NCBI RefSeq assembly: GCF_028128765.1
Contig: NZ_LBJG01000005.1
Span: forward strand, 186,001-250,000
Source: Bradyrhizobium sp. CCBAU 51627
GTDB taxonomy: Bacteria > Pseudomonadota > Alphaproteobacteria > Rhizobiales > Xanthobacteraceae
Length of the DNA: 64,000 bases
Direction of reading: 5' to 3'
The notes beneath the pieces are model-generated. The model saw only the letters and a program-made list of their open reading frames with translations. It made no database searches and was not told where the DNA came from. The position numbers were made by a program, and so were the translations under genes. Shown here piece by piece: positions 9,301 through 17,536 of this stretch. Position 1 is the first letter of the stretch, and each line of letters begins with the position of its first letter.

Positions 9301-9474
9301 GCTGCCGCCCGGCAGATTGGCCGTGACCTGGATGGTCGGGAAGTCCACCTGCGGCAGCGGCGCGACCGGCAGCAGGGGGTAGGCGACGAGGCCGACAAAG
9401 AGAACGCCTGCCATCAGCAGCGATGTGCCGATGGGATAACGGATGAAAGGTGCCGAAATCCCGCCTTCGGTCAT
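6340..9474 (-). CDS. RND efflux pump inner-membrane permease (MdtB/AcrB type)
   Basis: 1044 residues, full length for an HAE1-type RND transporter, a proton-driven drug exporter that works as a trimer. There is a first membrane helix at about residues 13-30, then a large periplasmic loop with GGSPETMASSVAQPLERQ and a ganged membrane block. The proton-relay Asp pair is seen in GFVVDDAIVMLENI and the conserved Lys in IGIVKKNGIMMVD. The open frame runs on to 9783, but the ATG at 9474 overlaps the stop of the fusion-protein gene as ATGA. Translation from there begins MTEGGISAPFIRYPIGTSLL, matching the family N-terminus. No outer-membrane factor is in the window. Confidence 0.95.
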   Translation of the reverse strand: MTEGGISAPFIRYPIGTSLLMAGVLFVGLVAYPLLPVAPLPQVDFPTIQVTANLPGGSPETMASSVAQPLERQFAQIPGIAQMTSTSYLGTASVTIQFDLNRSIDGAANDVQGAINAASGQLPKNLPSPPTYRKVNPADSPILLLSATSDTLPLTSVSDAVDAQLAQQISQISGVAQVIIGGQQKPAIRVQIDPAKLVAKGLSLEDVRSQIGITTVDSPKGNIDGAKRAYTIYANDQLTQSKDWNDVIIAYRNGGPLRIRDVGQAVTGPEDAKQAAWANGKRGVFLVVFKQPGANVIETVDKIKATLPRLVAAIPPAIKIELMSDRTQTIRAAVEDVQFTLLLTIFLVVMVIFIFLRSFWATVIPTITVPLALLGACSLMWVFGYTLDNLSLMALTIAVGFVVDDAIVMLENISRYVEEGEAPMSAAFRGAKEIGFTIVSISISLVAVLIPLLLMGGIIGRLFREFAVVLAMTIFVSMIVSLTLTPMMASRFLRAHGEVQHGRFYQWSERAFDAMLRGYEHVLDIALSWKRTTLLIFFATLALSVYLFVLIPKGFFPQQDNGLITATSEASQDISFAAMKDRQEALAKIIQADPAVASVAMAIGGSGRAGNNGNLFITLKPRNQRDASAQQVIGRLRPQLEKVPGARLYMQAAQDVRLGGRPTRTQFEFTLQDADLSELNEWAPKILAKMQTLPELRDVATDQQTQGTTVQLKINRDTASRYGIQPQLIDDTLYDAFGQRQVTQYFTQLNTYKVILEILPEMQGNLDSLNKLYLKSPLTGDQVPLSTFATWTTDPVRPLSISHQGQFPAITISFNLAQGVALGQATQAVQKAMADLGAPATLNSSFQGTAQAFQQSLGTVPLLILAALVVVYLILGILYESYIHPITILSTLPSAGVGALAILMAAGFDFSLIALIGIILLIGIVKKNGIMMVDFAIAAERDEHKTPEESIRQAALLRFRPIMMTTMAALLGGVPLMLGHGTGAEIRQPLGYAMVGGLIVSQALTLFTTPVVYLYLDKFSNLFKNQAAADEAHEARGTVKEAAE

Positions 9475-10646
9475 TCCTGCTGAACCTTGTTCTTCTGAGC
9501 CGGATCTGAACTCGCGACAGTCGTCGAAACGAGACTGCCGGGCTGCACCTTGTATTGGCCGCCGGTGATGACTTGCTGACCGGGGTTCAATCCTTCCTCG
9601 ACAACCGAACGGCCGTCGATGGAATAGCTGACCTTGATCTTGCGCACCTCGGCCTTGCTGTCCTGGCCGACCGTATAGGCGTAGAGGCCGTTGGTCGAAT
9701 GCTGGACCGCATCGTCGGGGACGATGGTTGCATCCTTCAGTGTCCGGACCAGAAGGCGCGTCGACACCGATTGTCCGGGCCACAGCGTATGCTCTCGGTT
9801 GTCGAACACCGCCTTGAGCCTGATCGTCCCGCTGGTCGTATCGACCTGGTTGTTGATGACGGCAAGCTTGCCTTCGGCCAGCGTCTTCTTGCCGTCGGTG
9901 GTGAACGCGATCACCTTCAGTTCGCCCGACTTCTGACCCTCGCTGATATAGGGCAGCTGGTCCTCCGGCGCGGTGAAGATCACCGTGATCGGCTCGACCT
10001 GCGCGATGCTGACGATGCCCGTTTGGTTCGAGGCATTGACGATGTTGCCGATGTCGACCTGGCGCAGGCCGGCAACGCCGGCAATCGGCGATTTGACCTG
10101 CGTGTAGTCGAGCTGGGTCTGGGCGTTGGCGATTGCGGCTTCGTCGGCGGCGATCTGGGCGGTGAGCTGGGCAACGGTGGAGCGCTGCGTGTCCGTCTGC
10201 TGCCGTGTCGCGAATTCACCAAGCTTGGTGTAGCGCTGAAGATCGAGATTGGCGTTGGCCAGATTGGCCTCGTCCTGCGCCTTCTTGGCCTTGGCTTGAT
10301 CGAGGGCGGCCTGGAACGGGCGCGGATCGATCTCGACCAGGAGATCGCCTTGCTTGACCATTTGGCCTTCGGTGAAGGCGATCTTGTCGATCTGGCCATC
10401 CACCCGGGTCCGGACTTGCACGGTGTTGAATCCCTGCACGGTGCCGAGGCCGGTCAAATAGACCGGGAAGTCCGCCTTCTGGACCGGCGAGATGCTGACG
10501 GGCACGGCCGCAACCCGCGGCGCGCTCTTCTGCGCCGCCTGGGTTCTCGCGGCCTCAGAGGCTTGGAATCGGTGCCAGCCGTAATAGCCGCCACCGGCCA
10601 CGGCTGCGATGATGACAATCCATAGGATCGGCCGTGACTTTTTCAT
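9471..10646 (-). CDS. RND efflux periplasmic adaptor (membrane fusion protein, MdtA type)
   Basis: 391 residues. An N-terminal anchor (ILWIVIIAAVAGGGYYGW) is followed by a biotinyl-lipoyl-like half-domain (GLGTVQGFNTVQVRTRVDGQI). A helical hairpin rich in Ala, Lys and Gln comes next, then the second lipoyl half (YTQVKSPIAGVAGLRQVDIG), and beta-barrel and membrane-proximal domains. It links the inner-membrane pump to an outer-membrane channel. Its stop overlaps the permease start by 4 bases, so the two are co-translated. The frame could extend to a TTG at 10679, but ATG 10646 (MKKSRP) gives the normal N-terminus. Confidence 0.93.
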   Translation of the reverse strand: MKKSRPILWIVIIAAVAGGGYYGWHRFQASEAARTQAAQKSAPRVAAVPVSISPVQKADFPVYLTGLGTVQGFNTVQVRTRVDGQIDKIAFTEGQMVKQGDLLVEIDPRPFQAALDQAKAKKAQDEANLANANLDLQRYTKLGEFATRQQTDTQRSTVAQLTAQIAADEAAIANAQTQLDYTQVKSPIAGVAGLRQVDIGNIVNASNQTGIVSIAQVEPITVIFTAPEDQLPYISEGQKSGELKVIAFTTDGKKTLAEGKLAVINNQVDTTSGTIRLKAVFDNREHTLWPGQSVSTRLLVRTLKDATIVPDDAVQHSTNGLYAYTVGQDSKAEVRKIKVSYSIDGRSVVEEGLNPGQQVITGGQYKVQPGSLVSTTVASSDPAQKNKVQQE

Positions 10647-10679
10647 ATGTGAGCGTATCGGCTTGTATGCCCAAAACAA

Positions 10680-11011
10680 CGAATTGTGGGGCTACCAAAG
10701 GGTTCCAGCACGGCTTGTATAATACACGCCAAGTTCCAGTGTAAACAGCACTATCCGTTGAGAATCCTAAACAATTGGAAAGCTTTGCACCCCGTAGGCG
10801 CGCAGATGATGCGGCGGTGTGCAGTGCTGCATTTCCTGGTCAGGCAATGCGCGCGGGCGGCATGGTCGAGTTGCGCGCAAGCGAGCGGCTCGCTGCCGCG
10901 AGGCAGGCGGGTTCGCCTTCGCCAGAACGGTTCTAAACCGCCCAGGCGGCGTTTGCGTTGTCAACAAAATCAGCCTCGTCCATATCGGCGCCGCCACATC
11001 AGGAGTGCGGA
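10680..11011. other. Intergenic stretch between efflux operon and small ORF
   Basis: About 330 bases between divergent genes. It contains the palindrome and promoter-like elements of the efflux operon near 10716-10745 and otherwise a GC-rich tract with no supported gene. Short overlapping ORFs here lack ribosome-binding sites and family resemblance. Confidence 0.5.
10716..10745 (-). promoter_or_regulatory. Candidate promoter/operator of RND efflux operon
   Basis: On the minus strand a TTTACA (10740-10745) lies upstream of the perfect 11-bp palindrome TGTATAATACA (10716-10726), about 70 bases before the adaptor start. The arrangement suits a promoter overlapped by a repressor site. No regulator gene for the pump is adjacent. 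Confidence 0.4.
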
Positions 11012-11251
11012 ATGGACGAGTTGAACGGCAAGCTGATCGCGTGCCAAATTCTGATCACGGGACTGATCGCGCGCGTCGCCAACGAGCAGCGCGATCCCTT
11101 GCGCTTCCTCACCGACTTTCGCGACGAGATCAAAGCCGTCGTCAATGGCGTGAACATCGCCGGCATGGACAATACCGATCGCGTGCGCGCGACAGCGCAG
11201 CGTACCGTCGATGAATTGTTCTCGCTGATGAAGCCGCCGAGCAGCGACTGA
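11012..11251 (+). CDS. Small conserved-looking protein of unknown function
   Basis: 79 residues, starting MDELNGKLIACQILITGLIARVA. AGGAG ends about 6 bases before ATG 11012, supporting this start over the upstream alternative at 10958. It is predicted largely helical and acidic (LRFLTDFRDEIKAVVNGVNIAGMDN), with no signal peptide or membrane helix. I do not recognise a domain. It stands alone between the efflux operon and the siderophore uptake operon, in the same direction as the latter. Confidence 0.7.
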   Translation: MDELNGKLIACQILITGLIARVANEQRDPLRFLTDFRDEIKAVVNGVNIAGMDNTDRVRATAQRTVDELFSLMKPPSSD

Positions 11252-11424
11252 CGGCTGCCCGAGACGATGTGCGAAAGCAAGCGCTGACGTGTCTGACTGC
11301 ATCAATGTGACGCGCGAGTTTGGAATCGTTTCAAACGCGAAACTTAGAATCGCTTTGATCTGGACCGATTCAAGATTGCTATTGTCGTGACTGCGTTGAC
11401 CCTCTTTGCCCCGCTCGATACGAC

Positions 11425-11457
11425 CAATGCGTCGCACTGTCACAATGCGACGCATTG
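11425..11457. promoter_or_regulatory. 11-bp perfect inverted repeat just upstream of receptor gene
   Basis: CAATGCGTCGC, an 11-base spacer, then GCGACGCATTG: the arms are perfectly complementary. It ends 10 bases before the ATG at 11468. It could be a repressor operator or, if transcribed, an RNA hairpin covering the ribosome-binding region. Further upstream, GAATCG occurs at about 11323 and 11347 and inverted (CGATTC) near 11366, which may be further protein sites. Confidence 0.6.
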
Positions 11458-11467
11458 CAGAAACGGA

Positions 11468-14032
11468 ATGGGGCGTAGGATGGGTATGGCGAGGGCTCCG
11501 CGGTCGTTGCGTTCGGCCGCGGCACGGCGAGCATTGAGCAGCAATTTCGATGTTGCGGCCGGCAAGACTGTCTCCACGGTCGCAAGCTTGATTGCGGTTG
11601 CGTCCGTCTCGAGCGGCGCGCAGGCCCAGCAGACAAACTTGCCCCCCGTGAATGTCGACGCGCCGAAGGAACGGCCGCGCTCCACTGTAGCAAAACCGAC
11701 GCCCGACCAGGTCCGCGCCCGCAACGCGCTGCGCCGTGCCGCACAGCAACGGCAGCGGGCTGCGCAGGCGCCAGCGAACGGTCCCGCCGCCGACCGAAAT
11801 CCGTATGCGGATCCCGCCGCGCCCTACAAGGTCGATCACGTCCAGGCCAGTGGCAAATTTCCGGAGAAGCTGGTCGATACGCCAAGATCGGTGACGGTCT
11901 TGTCGAAAGAGGTGCTGGAAGACAAGGGCGCCACGTCTTTGAAGCAGGCGATCCTGAGCACCGCCGGCGTAACGCTCGGTTCGGGCGAGGGCGGCAATGC
12001 CTTTGGTGACCGTTTTTTCATCCGCGGCTTCGATGTGCGCAACGATATTTTCATTGACGGCGTGCGCGACGCCGGCGTCAGCGTCCGCGAGAACTTCTTC
12101 ACCGAGCAGGTCGAGATCCTGCGCGGCCCGGCCTCGTCATTTTCCGGACGTGGCACGGCAGGTGGCGCGATCAACATCGTGACCAAGCAGGCCATGATGG
12201 AGAAGAACTTCTACAATATGGACAGCACGTTTGGCAGCGACCAGACCAAGCGGGTGACTCTCGACGTCAACCAGGTGATCTCGCCGACGTTGGCCATTCG
12301 TGCCGGCGGCCTGTTCCAGGACGCCGACGTTGCGGGGCGAGACCGGGTCAGGGACAACCGCGACGGCGCCTTTGTCGCGACCACCTGGCAGCCAACCGAT
12401 GCGATCAAGGTCACCAGCAACTACATCCACACCGAGCTGACGGGCATTCCCGATTTCGGCGTGCCGTATTATCGGCCGAGCGCGACGAGCACCGCCGGAG
12501 GGCCATTCCCGGATTTCGGCATTAACCGCAACAATTTCTACGGCTTCGTCAATCGCGACTTCTACAGGACCGGGCAGGATATCGGCACGATCAATGCAGA
12601 GCTTCAGCTCACGCCTGATCTGCTGCTCACCAACAAGATCCGGGAATCGCACTCGACGCAGAGCTATATCGGTACATTGCCGGAGTCGCCTCTGATCACC
12701 AGCAACAATCCGGCATTGTGGACGCTGACGGCCAATCCGCAGAGTCGCTACCAGGCCACGGACGTGTTCGCCAACCAGACCGAAGCGACCTTCAAGTTCG
12801 ACGACTATGCCGGCTTCAAGCACACATTGCTCGCAGGCATCGAATACGACAACGAGCGTTCCTCGATCGACAGCTACACGGGCCTCGGCTCCGAAATTAC
12901 CACGGGCCCGTCAAGCTTCACCGGCACAGGATCGCGCTCGGGCGTCAGTATTTTCTCGCCGCAATACACTGATACGCCGTTCGCGATCCCAGGAGGGCTT
13001 ACGGGCAGACCGACCAAGATCGGGATCGACACCGTCAGCGGCTATGTGGTGGACACCGCCAATTATCGTGATCTCGTCATCCTCAACGGCGGCCTCCGTT
13101 ACGACGACTACAGCATCAAGACATCGGGCTATACGACGGCCGGGATGTTTGGCCAACAATCCGCAAATTTCCTGATTCCTGATTTCAATCTCGGCCTTAC
13201 CCTGAAGCCGTTGCCGAATGGCAGCGTCTATGTGGCCTATGCGACCTCCGCCAACCCGGTTGGCTCGGAGTTCGATGGCACCAGCACGGCCTATGGCGGC
13301 ATCAATCCGACCTTGGCCGGCGGCAACACCCAGATATTCGGGCCCGAAAGGAACAAGGCGATCGAGCTCGGCACCAAGTGGGAGTTGTTCGACCGCCACT
13401 TGTTGCTGACGGCCGCCTTGTTCCAGACCACCAAAGAAAACGCGCGCGAGTCGCAGAACATCAGCAACACGACGTTGCCGTCGAATATCCCTGCGGGGTG
13501 CAGCTATCCCGCGGGCACGACTGGCAACATCTCCTGCATCACGGCGGGCGCCGCCTACCGCGTCCGCGGTATCGATCTCGGCGTCGGCGGCAAGATTACC
13601 GACAGATGGAGCGTGTTCGGTGGCCTCGTGCTGATGGAGTCGGCGGTGACGAAGTCACTGGCGCCGCCGGCCAATCGCGCGCTCTATGGGTCGAATGTCG
13701 GCCTCCCGCTCGCCAACATCGCACACCAGTCCTTCAGCCTGCTCTCGAAATACCAGGTCAACGACACGTGGGAGCTGGGCGGGCAGGCGGTGTACCGCTC
13801 GAAGATCTACGGCGGCACCTTGCTCGCGGCCAACCAGGGCACGTCGATTCCGAGCTACTGGCGCTTCGATGCGTTCGCAGAAGCGAAGATCAACAAGAAC
13901 TGGCAGTTGAAGCTGTTCGTCAACAACATCTTCGACAAGCGCTACTACGACGCGCTGTACCAGAGCGCTGCGCCCTTCGTGCTGGAAGCACCGGGCCGCG
14001 CCGCCTATCTGGTTCTGTCCGCGCGCTACTGA
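11468..14032 (+). CDS. TonB-dependent siderophore receptor (Fiu/PiuA-like)
   Basis: About 854 residues from ATG 11468; a GTG at 11387 or ATG 11480 are alternatives. A signal sequence (TVSTVASLIAVASVSSGAQAQ) is followed by a Pro/Arg/Gln-rich linker. The plug domain runs from about residue 120: TPRSVTVLSKEVLEDKGA, FFIRGFDVRNDIFIDGVRD, and VEILRGPASSFSGRGTAGGAIN. A 22-strand barrel then ends in the aromatic C-terminus AYLVLSARY, the outer-membrane insertion signal. It imports ferric siderophores, probably catecholates, because PiuC/YbiX-type genes accompany Fiu/PiuA receptors. It leads an operon with its own dioxygenase and TonB-ExbB-ExbD energiser. A strong inverted repeat lies immediately upstream. 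Confidence 0.93.
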   Translation: MGRRMGMARAPRSLRSAAARRALSSNFDVAAGKTVSTVASLIAVASVSSGAQAQQTNLPPVNVDAPKERPRSTVAKPTPDQVRARNALRRAAQQRQRAAQAPANGPAADRNPYADPAAPYKVDHVQASGKFPEKLVDTPRSVTVLSKEVLEDKGATSLKQAILSTAGVTLGSGEGGNAFGDRFFIRGFDVRNDIFIDGVRDAGVSVRENFFTEQVEILRGPASSFSGRGTAGGAINIVTKQAMMEKNFYNMDSTFGSDQTKRVTLDVNQVISPTLAIRAGGLFQDADVAGRDRVRDNRDGAFVATTWQPTDAIKVTSNYIHTELTGIPDFGVPYYRPSATSTAGGPFPDFGINRNNFYGFVNRDFYRTGQDIGTINAELQLTPDLLLTNKIRESHSTQSYIGTLPESPLITSNNPALWTLTANPQSRYQATDVFANQTEATFKFDDYAGFKHTLLAGIEYDNERSSIDSYTGLGSEITTGPSSFTGTGSRSGVSIFSPQYTDTPFAIPGGLTGRPTKIGIDTVSGYVVDTANYRDLVILNGGLRYDDYSIKTSGYTTAGMFGQQSANFLIPDFNLGLTLKPLPNGSVYVAYATSANPVGSEFDGTSTAYGGINPTLAGGNTQIFGPERNKAIELGTKWELFDRHLLLTAALFQTTKENARESQNISNTTLPSNIPAGCSYPAGTTGNISCITAGAAYRVRGIDLGVGGKITDRWSVFGGLVLMESAVTKSLAPPANRALYGSNVGLPLANIAHQSFSLLSKYQVNDTWELGGQAVYRSKIYGGTLLAANQGTSIPSYWRFDAFAEAKINKNWQLKLFVNNIFDKRYYDALYQSAAPFVLEAPGRAAYLVLSARY

Positions 14033-14052
14033 TGGCGAGATGACGAGGTGCC

Positions 14053-14742
14053 ATGCTGACGTGCATAGAAGGCGTTCTGAGCAAGGATGATGTGGCGGAG
14101 TTCCGCCGCATCATGGACGCGACAGAATGGGAAGACGGTCGTTCCACCGCGGGCGCGCAGTCGGCAATGGTCAAGCGCAACGAGCAGTTGCCGCCGGACA
14201 GCGAGGTCGCACGCAAGCTCGGCATCCGCATCATCTCGGCGCTGACGGCGAACCCGCGATTCTTGTCGGCGGCGATTCCGCTCCAGGTCTTCCCGCCGCT
14301 GTTCAACCGCTACGCCGCAAGCGGCGGCCACCATTTCGGCCTGCATGTCGACAATGCGATCCGCGGCGACCGCCTGACCGGCCTGCGGATCCGTACGGAT
14401 CTGTCGGTCACGCTGTTCCTCAGCGAGCCCGAGGATTACGACGGTGGCGAACTTGTGATCGAGGACACCTACGGCTCGCACGAAGTCAAGTTGCCAGCCG
14501 GGGACTGCGTGCTCTATCCCTCGACCTGCCTGCATCTGGTCACGCCTGTGACAAGGGGGGCGCGGGTTGCGTCTTTCTTCTGGCTCCAGAGCATGATACG
14601 TGACGATCAAGCCCGCAGCATGATCTTCGACCTCGACACCGCCATTCAGGCGCTGGTGGCACGTCTCGGGCGTGACGATCCCGAAACGGTCAAATTGACG
14701 GGTATCTATCACAATCTCATTCGCACCTGGGCCGAAGTATGA
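14053..14742 (+). CDS. piuC: PKHD-type Fe(II)/2-oxoglutarate dioxygenase (PiuC/YbiX family)
   Basis: 229 residues, the usual family length. The non-haem iron ligands are visible as HVD in [11 protein letters not shown] and the distal His in [20 protein letters not shown], whose Arg binds 2-oxoglutarate. The [20 protein letters not shown] block is also characteristic. The substrate is not established; the family co-occurs with catecholate siderophore receptors and is iron-regulated in other bacteria. It starts 20 bases after the receptor gene, and its TGA overlaps the ExbB start as ATGA, so it is in the same operon. Confidence 0.93.
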   Translation: MLTCIEGVLSKDDVAEFRRIMDATEWEDGRSTAGAQSAMVKRNEQLPPDSEVARKLGIRIISALTANPRFLSAAIPLQVFPPLFNRYAASGGHHFGLHVDNAIRGDRLTGLRIRTDLSVTLFLSEPEDYDGGELVIEDTYGSHEVKLPAGDCVLYPSTCLHLVTPVTRGARVASFFWLQSMIRDDQARSMIFDLDTAIQALVARLGRDDPETVKLTGIYHNLIRTWAEV

Positions 14743-15749
14743 AGACCAGATCTTTCCAAGCAAGCCTCGCCGCCCTCGTGCTGCTCACGGCCACCTGGTT
14801 CGCGGTTCCCGTTTCGGCCCAGACACAAACCCAGCCGGCGCCGGCTTGGCCTGTTGCGGCACCGGCACCCGTGCCGGGCCAGCCGGCTCCCGCCCTCGCC
14901 ACCCAGCCGGCTGCGATTGCAGCGCCTGCACCGACGACTGCGGCCACCGCAGCGGCTGCGCCCGTGGCCACGCCGCCGAGCAGGCCCGCGACCGGGGCTG
15001 CCGTGGCGCCGGTATCCGAGGCGGGCAGCGCTGCCCCGAAGGCCGGCATCGCGCCAGCCATGAAGGAGCTGTCGCCTTGGGTGATGTTCATGTCGGCGGA
15101 CGTCATCGTCAAGGCGGTGATGATCGGCCTCGCCTTCGCCTCGCTCGTGACCTGGACGGTCTTCATCGCGAAATCGATCGAGCTGTCGTTAGCTTCTGCC
15201 AAGCTTCGGTCGGCGCTGAAGAAGATCGCGGAGGTTCGCTCGCTCGCGGAAGCCCAGATGGCGCTCGGCACCAAGGAGGGCATCCTGCCGTCCTTCCTGA
15301 CCGCAGCGCTGCGTGAGGCGCGGATGTCGGCGGGCCTCTCCAGCGACAGCGGCATCAAGGAGCGTGCGGCCTCAAGCTTCGCCGAGATCGTGCGGGCCGA
15401 GCAGCGCCGCATCCGCATCGGCATGGGCTTTCTCGCGACCATCGGCTCGACCTCGCCTTTCGTCGGCCTGTTCGGTACCGTGTGGGGCATCATGAACAGC
15501 TTCATCGGCATCTCGAAGTCGCAGACGACGAACCTTGCCGTCGTCGCCCCAGGCATCGCCGAGGCGCTGCTCGCCACCGCGATTGGTCTCGTCGCCGCCA
15601 TTCCGGCGGTCATCATCTACAACCACTTCTCGCGCGTGACGAAGGGCTATCTCGAGCTCGTCAGCCGCGCCTCGGGAGCTGCGGCGCGGCTGTTGTCGCG
15701 CGATCTCGATCGCAGCCACGGCAGCGCGCATTCGCGCGCGGCGGAGTAA
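14739..15749 (+). CDS. exbB: TonB-system proton channel ExbB
   Basis: 336 residues. A signal peptide ([20 protein letters not shown]) and a long Pro/Ala-rich periplasmic segment to about residue 110 precede the MotA/TolQ/ExbB domain. That domain has a first helix around [21 protein letters not shown] and the conserved block [20 protein letters not shown], then [18 protein letters not shown]. The extended N-terminus is typical of alphaproteobacterial ExbB. With ExbD it forms the proton-driven motor that powers the receptor encoded upstream. It overlaps the dioxygenase gene by 4 bases and ends 3 bases before exbD. Confidence 0.95.
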   Translation: MKTRSFQASLAALVLLTATWFAVPVSAQTQTQPAPAWPVAAPAPVPGQPAPALATQPAAIAAPAPTTAATAAAAPVATPPSRPATGAAVAPVSEAGSAAPKAGIAPAMKELSPWVMFMSADVIVKAVMIGLAFASLVTWTVFIAKSIELSLASAKLRSALKKIAEVRSLAEAQMALGTKEGILPSFLTAALREARMSAGLSSDSGIKERAASSFAEIVRAEQRRIRIGMGFLATIGSTSPFVGLFGTVWGIMNSFIGISKSQTTNLAVVAPGIAEALLATAIGLVAAIPAVIIYNHFSRVTKGYLELVSRASGAAARLLSRDLDRSHGSAHSRAAE

Positions 15750-15752
15750 ACC

Positions 15753-16214
15753 ATGGCGGTTTCGCTCACGGACGTCGATGACGACGACGATTTCTCTGAA
15801 ACGCATGACATCAACGTCACGCCGTTCATCGATGTCATCCTGGTGCTGCTGATCATCTTCATGGTCGCAGCCCCGCTGTCGACGGTCGATCTGCCGATTG
15901 ATTTGCCGACATCGAGCGCGACGCCGCAGAAGAAGCCGGACAAGCCGACCTATGTCAGCATCAAGCCCGACTTGACGCTGGCGATCGGCGAAAACGCGGT
16001 CAAGCGGACCGATCTCGTCAGCTCGCTCGACGCCGTCGCCGACATGAGCAAGGATAAGTACGTATTCCTCCGCGCCGACAAGGCGGTGCCTTACGGCGAG
16101 TTGATGGGCGTTATGGAAATCCTGCGGACGGGCGGCTATTCTCGGATCAAGTTGGTGGCGCTCGAAGCACCTCCTGCGGCGGCTGGTCCGGCGCAAGGAG
16201 CAATTCAACCCTGA
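15753..16214 (+). CDS. exbD: TonB-system energiser ExbD
   Basis: 153 residues. A short cytoplasmic acidic start (DVDDDDDFSETHDINVTPFID) leads into the single membrane helix VILVLLIIFMVAAP, which carries the essential Asp in NVTPFIDVILVL. A periplasmic domain follows, including YVFLRADKAVPYGELMGVMEIL. It partners ExbB and TonB in the cytoplasmic membrane. Translation should be coupled with exbB (3-base gap). Confidence 0.95.
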   Translation: MAVSLTDVDDDDDFSETHDINVTPFIDVILVLLIIFMVAAPLSTVDLPIDLPTSSATPQKKPDKPTYVSIKPDLTLAIGENAVKRTDLVSSLDAVADMSKDKYVFLRADKAVPYGELMGVMEILRTGGYSRIKLVALEAPPAAAGPAQGAIQP

Positions 16215-16224
16215 CGGCAGCGCG

Positions 16225-17013
16225 ATGTCCGACCCTATAATCGACGCGAAACCATCCCGACGGCTCTGGATCCTGGCCGCGATTGCCGCAATCGGCTTGC
16301 ATCTTGGCGGAGCTGCGCTCGCGCTCGCCAACCTGCGCACCGATGATGGTGATGACGGCCTTGGCGCCAACGGGGCGGAATACGCCGTCGAAATGACCTC
16401 GCCCAAGCTGCCGGAAACGGATCTGCCGCCCGGTCCCGACAGCGAGGCCTCGCAGTACCAGCCGCAGCAGATGCAGCAGCAGGCCGAGGTGAAAGAGACC
16501 GACCTGCCGAAGGAAACACCCCGGGAAGCCGAAGACCCCGATCGCCTCGTCACCGAGAACGACTCCAAGAAGCCGGTCGAGGACACCACGAAGGTCGCCA
16601 AGGTCGAAACCCAGGCGGTGGAGGAAACGCCGAATGCGCAGGAATCGGCGCGTCAGGCGTTGGACGAGAACGCGCGGGAGGACGAGAAGGCGGCGGCTCC
16701 TCACCAGGGCATCGGCAAGGACATTCGCAAGTTGACGGCCGAATGGGGCAAGCGGATCAGCGCCTATTTCGAGCTGCACAAGCGCTATCCCAAGGACAAG
16801 AGCAAGACGACGACGGTCAAGCTCAGCCTGGTCCTGAATCGCCGCGGCAATGTCGTTTCCGTCGACGTGGCTCAGTCCTCGGGCGATCCTGCCTTCGACA
16901 ATGAGGCGATCTCGATGGTGCGCCGCTCGGATCCCGTGCCGGCCCCTCCGGCCGAGCTCAAAGACGATCAGTTCGCGTTCAGCCTGCCGGTGAATTTCAA
17001 GAAGCCAAAATAA
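16225..17013 (+). CDS. tonB: TonB-like energy transducer
   Basis: 262 residues. A cytoplasmic start and membrane anchor (LWILAAIAAIGLHLGGAALALANL) are followed by a long acidic, Pro/Glu/Lys-rich periplasmic spacer to about residue 165. The C-terminal TonB domain from about 175 has YFELHKRYPKDK and VKLSLVLNRRGNVVSVDVAQSSGDPAFDNEAISMV, then the VPAPP element. It physically couples ExbBD to the receptor. Last gene of the operon, 10 bases after exbD, and convergent with the gene at 17026. Confidence 0.93.
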   Translation: MSDPIIDAKPSRRLWILAAIAAIGLHLGGAALALANLRTDDGDDGLGANGAEYAVEMTSPKLPETDLPPGPDSEASQYQPQQMQQQAEVKETDLPKETPREAEDPDRLVTENDSKKPVEDTTKVAKVETQAVEETPNAQESARQALDENAREDEKAAAPHQGIGKDIRKLTAEWGKRISAYFELHKRYPKDKSKTTTVKLSLVLNRRGNVVSVDVAQSSGDPAFDNEAISMVRRSDPVPAPPAELKDDQFAFSLPVNFKKPK

Positions 17014-17025
17014 CCGGCCGGGTCG

Positions 17026-17466
17026 TCAACCCCAGTAGAATTTGATTCCGACGTAGACCACGACCAGACAGGCGAAGATCAGGGCCACCGGCAGGGGACG
17101 TTTCTGCGGTCCGCCAAACATCGTCGCCCCGAACATGGCGGTCTTCTTTGGCTTGGGTGCCGGGCGGCGGAACGCGGTAACATTGTCCGTCTTCGGTTCG
17201 GCCGGCCGGCTGCGGACGTCGGGTGGGTTCCCGGCACCGCCCATCTCCAGATAGTAGGACTTGTAAACCTCGGCGATGGTGGCCTCGGAGGCCTCCCCCT
17301 CGCTCATCCGCTCCAACAGCTTCTTGTAGCCATCGAGGAAGCCTTGCGCGTCCGGAGGCAGCGCCGACAACCCATTCAGCTTGGCCATCATCTTCCAGGT
17401 GGCGAAATCGGCGCGGGCACGGGTGTCGGCGCGTCGCGCGATCAGCATATCGGCAGCTTTGACCAA
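17026..17466 (-). CDS. Membrane-anchored protein of unknown function
   Basis: 146 residues. The N-terminal half is helical and charged (MLIARRADTRARADFATWKMMAKLNGL, then KLLERMSEGEASEATIAEVYKSYYLEMGG). A basic Pro/Lys linker leads to one C-terminal membrane helix (LPVALIFACLVVVYVGIKFYW). I do not recognise a named domain; it looks like a tail-anchored protein with its soluble part in the cytoplasm. It is convergent with tonB, 12 bases away, and lies downstream of the site-2 protease gene on the same strand with a 70-base gap, so those two might be co-transcribed. Confidence 0.8.
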   Translation of the reverse strand: MVKAADMLIARRADTRARADFATWKMMAKLNGLSALPPDAQGFLDGYKKLLERMSEGEASEATIAEVYKSYYLEMGGAGNPPDVRSRPAEPKTDNVTAFRRPAPKPKKTAMFGATMFGGPQKRPLPVALIFACLVVVYVGIKFYWG

Positions 17467-17536
17467 GTTGGCCTCTAGCCCTTCGGCATTGTCTTCAAGT
17501 GCAGGATCCTAAAGTGCAGGATGTCGGGACGTTCAA

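Noticed and set aside
9475-9783. N-terminal extension of the RND permease
   Set aside because: It overlaps the adaptor coding sequence in another frame and lacks similarity to RND N-termini; the ATGA overlap at 9471-9474 gives the start.
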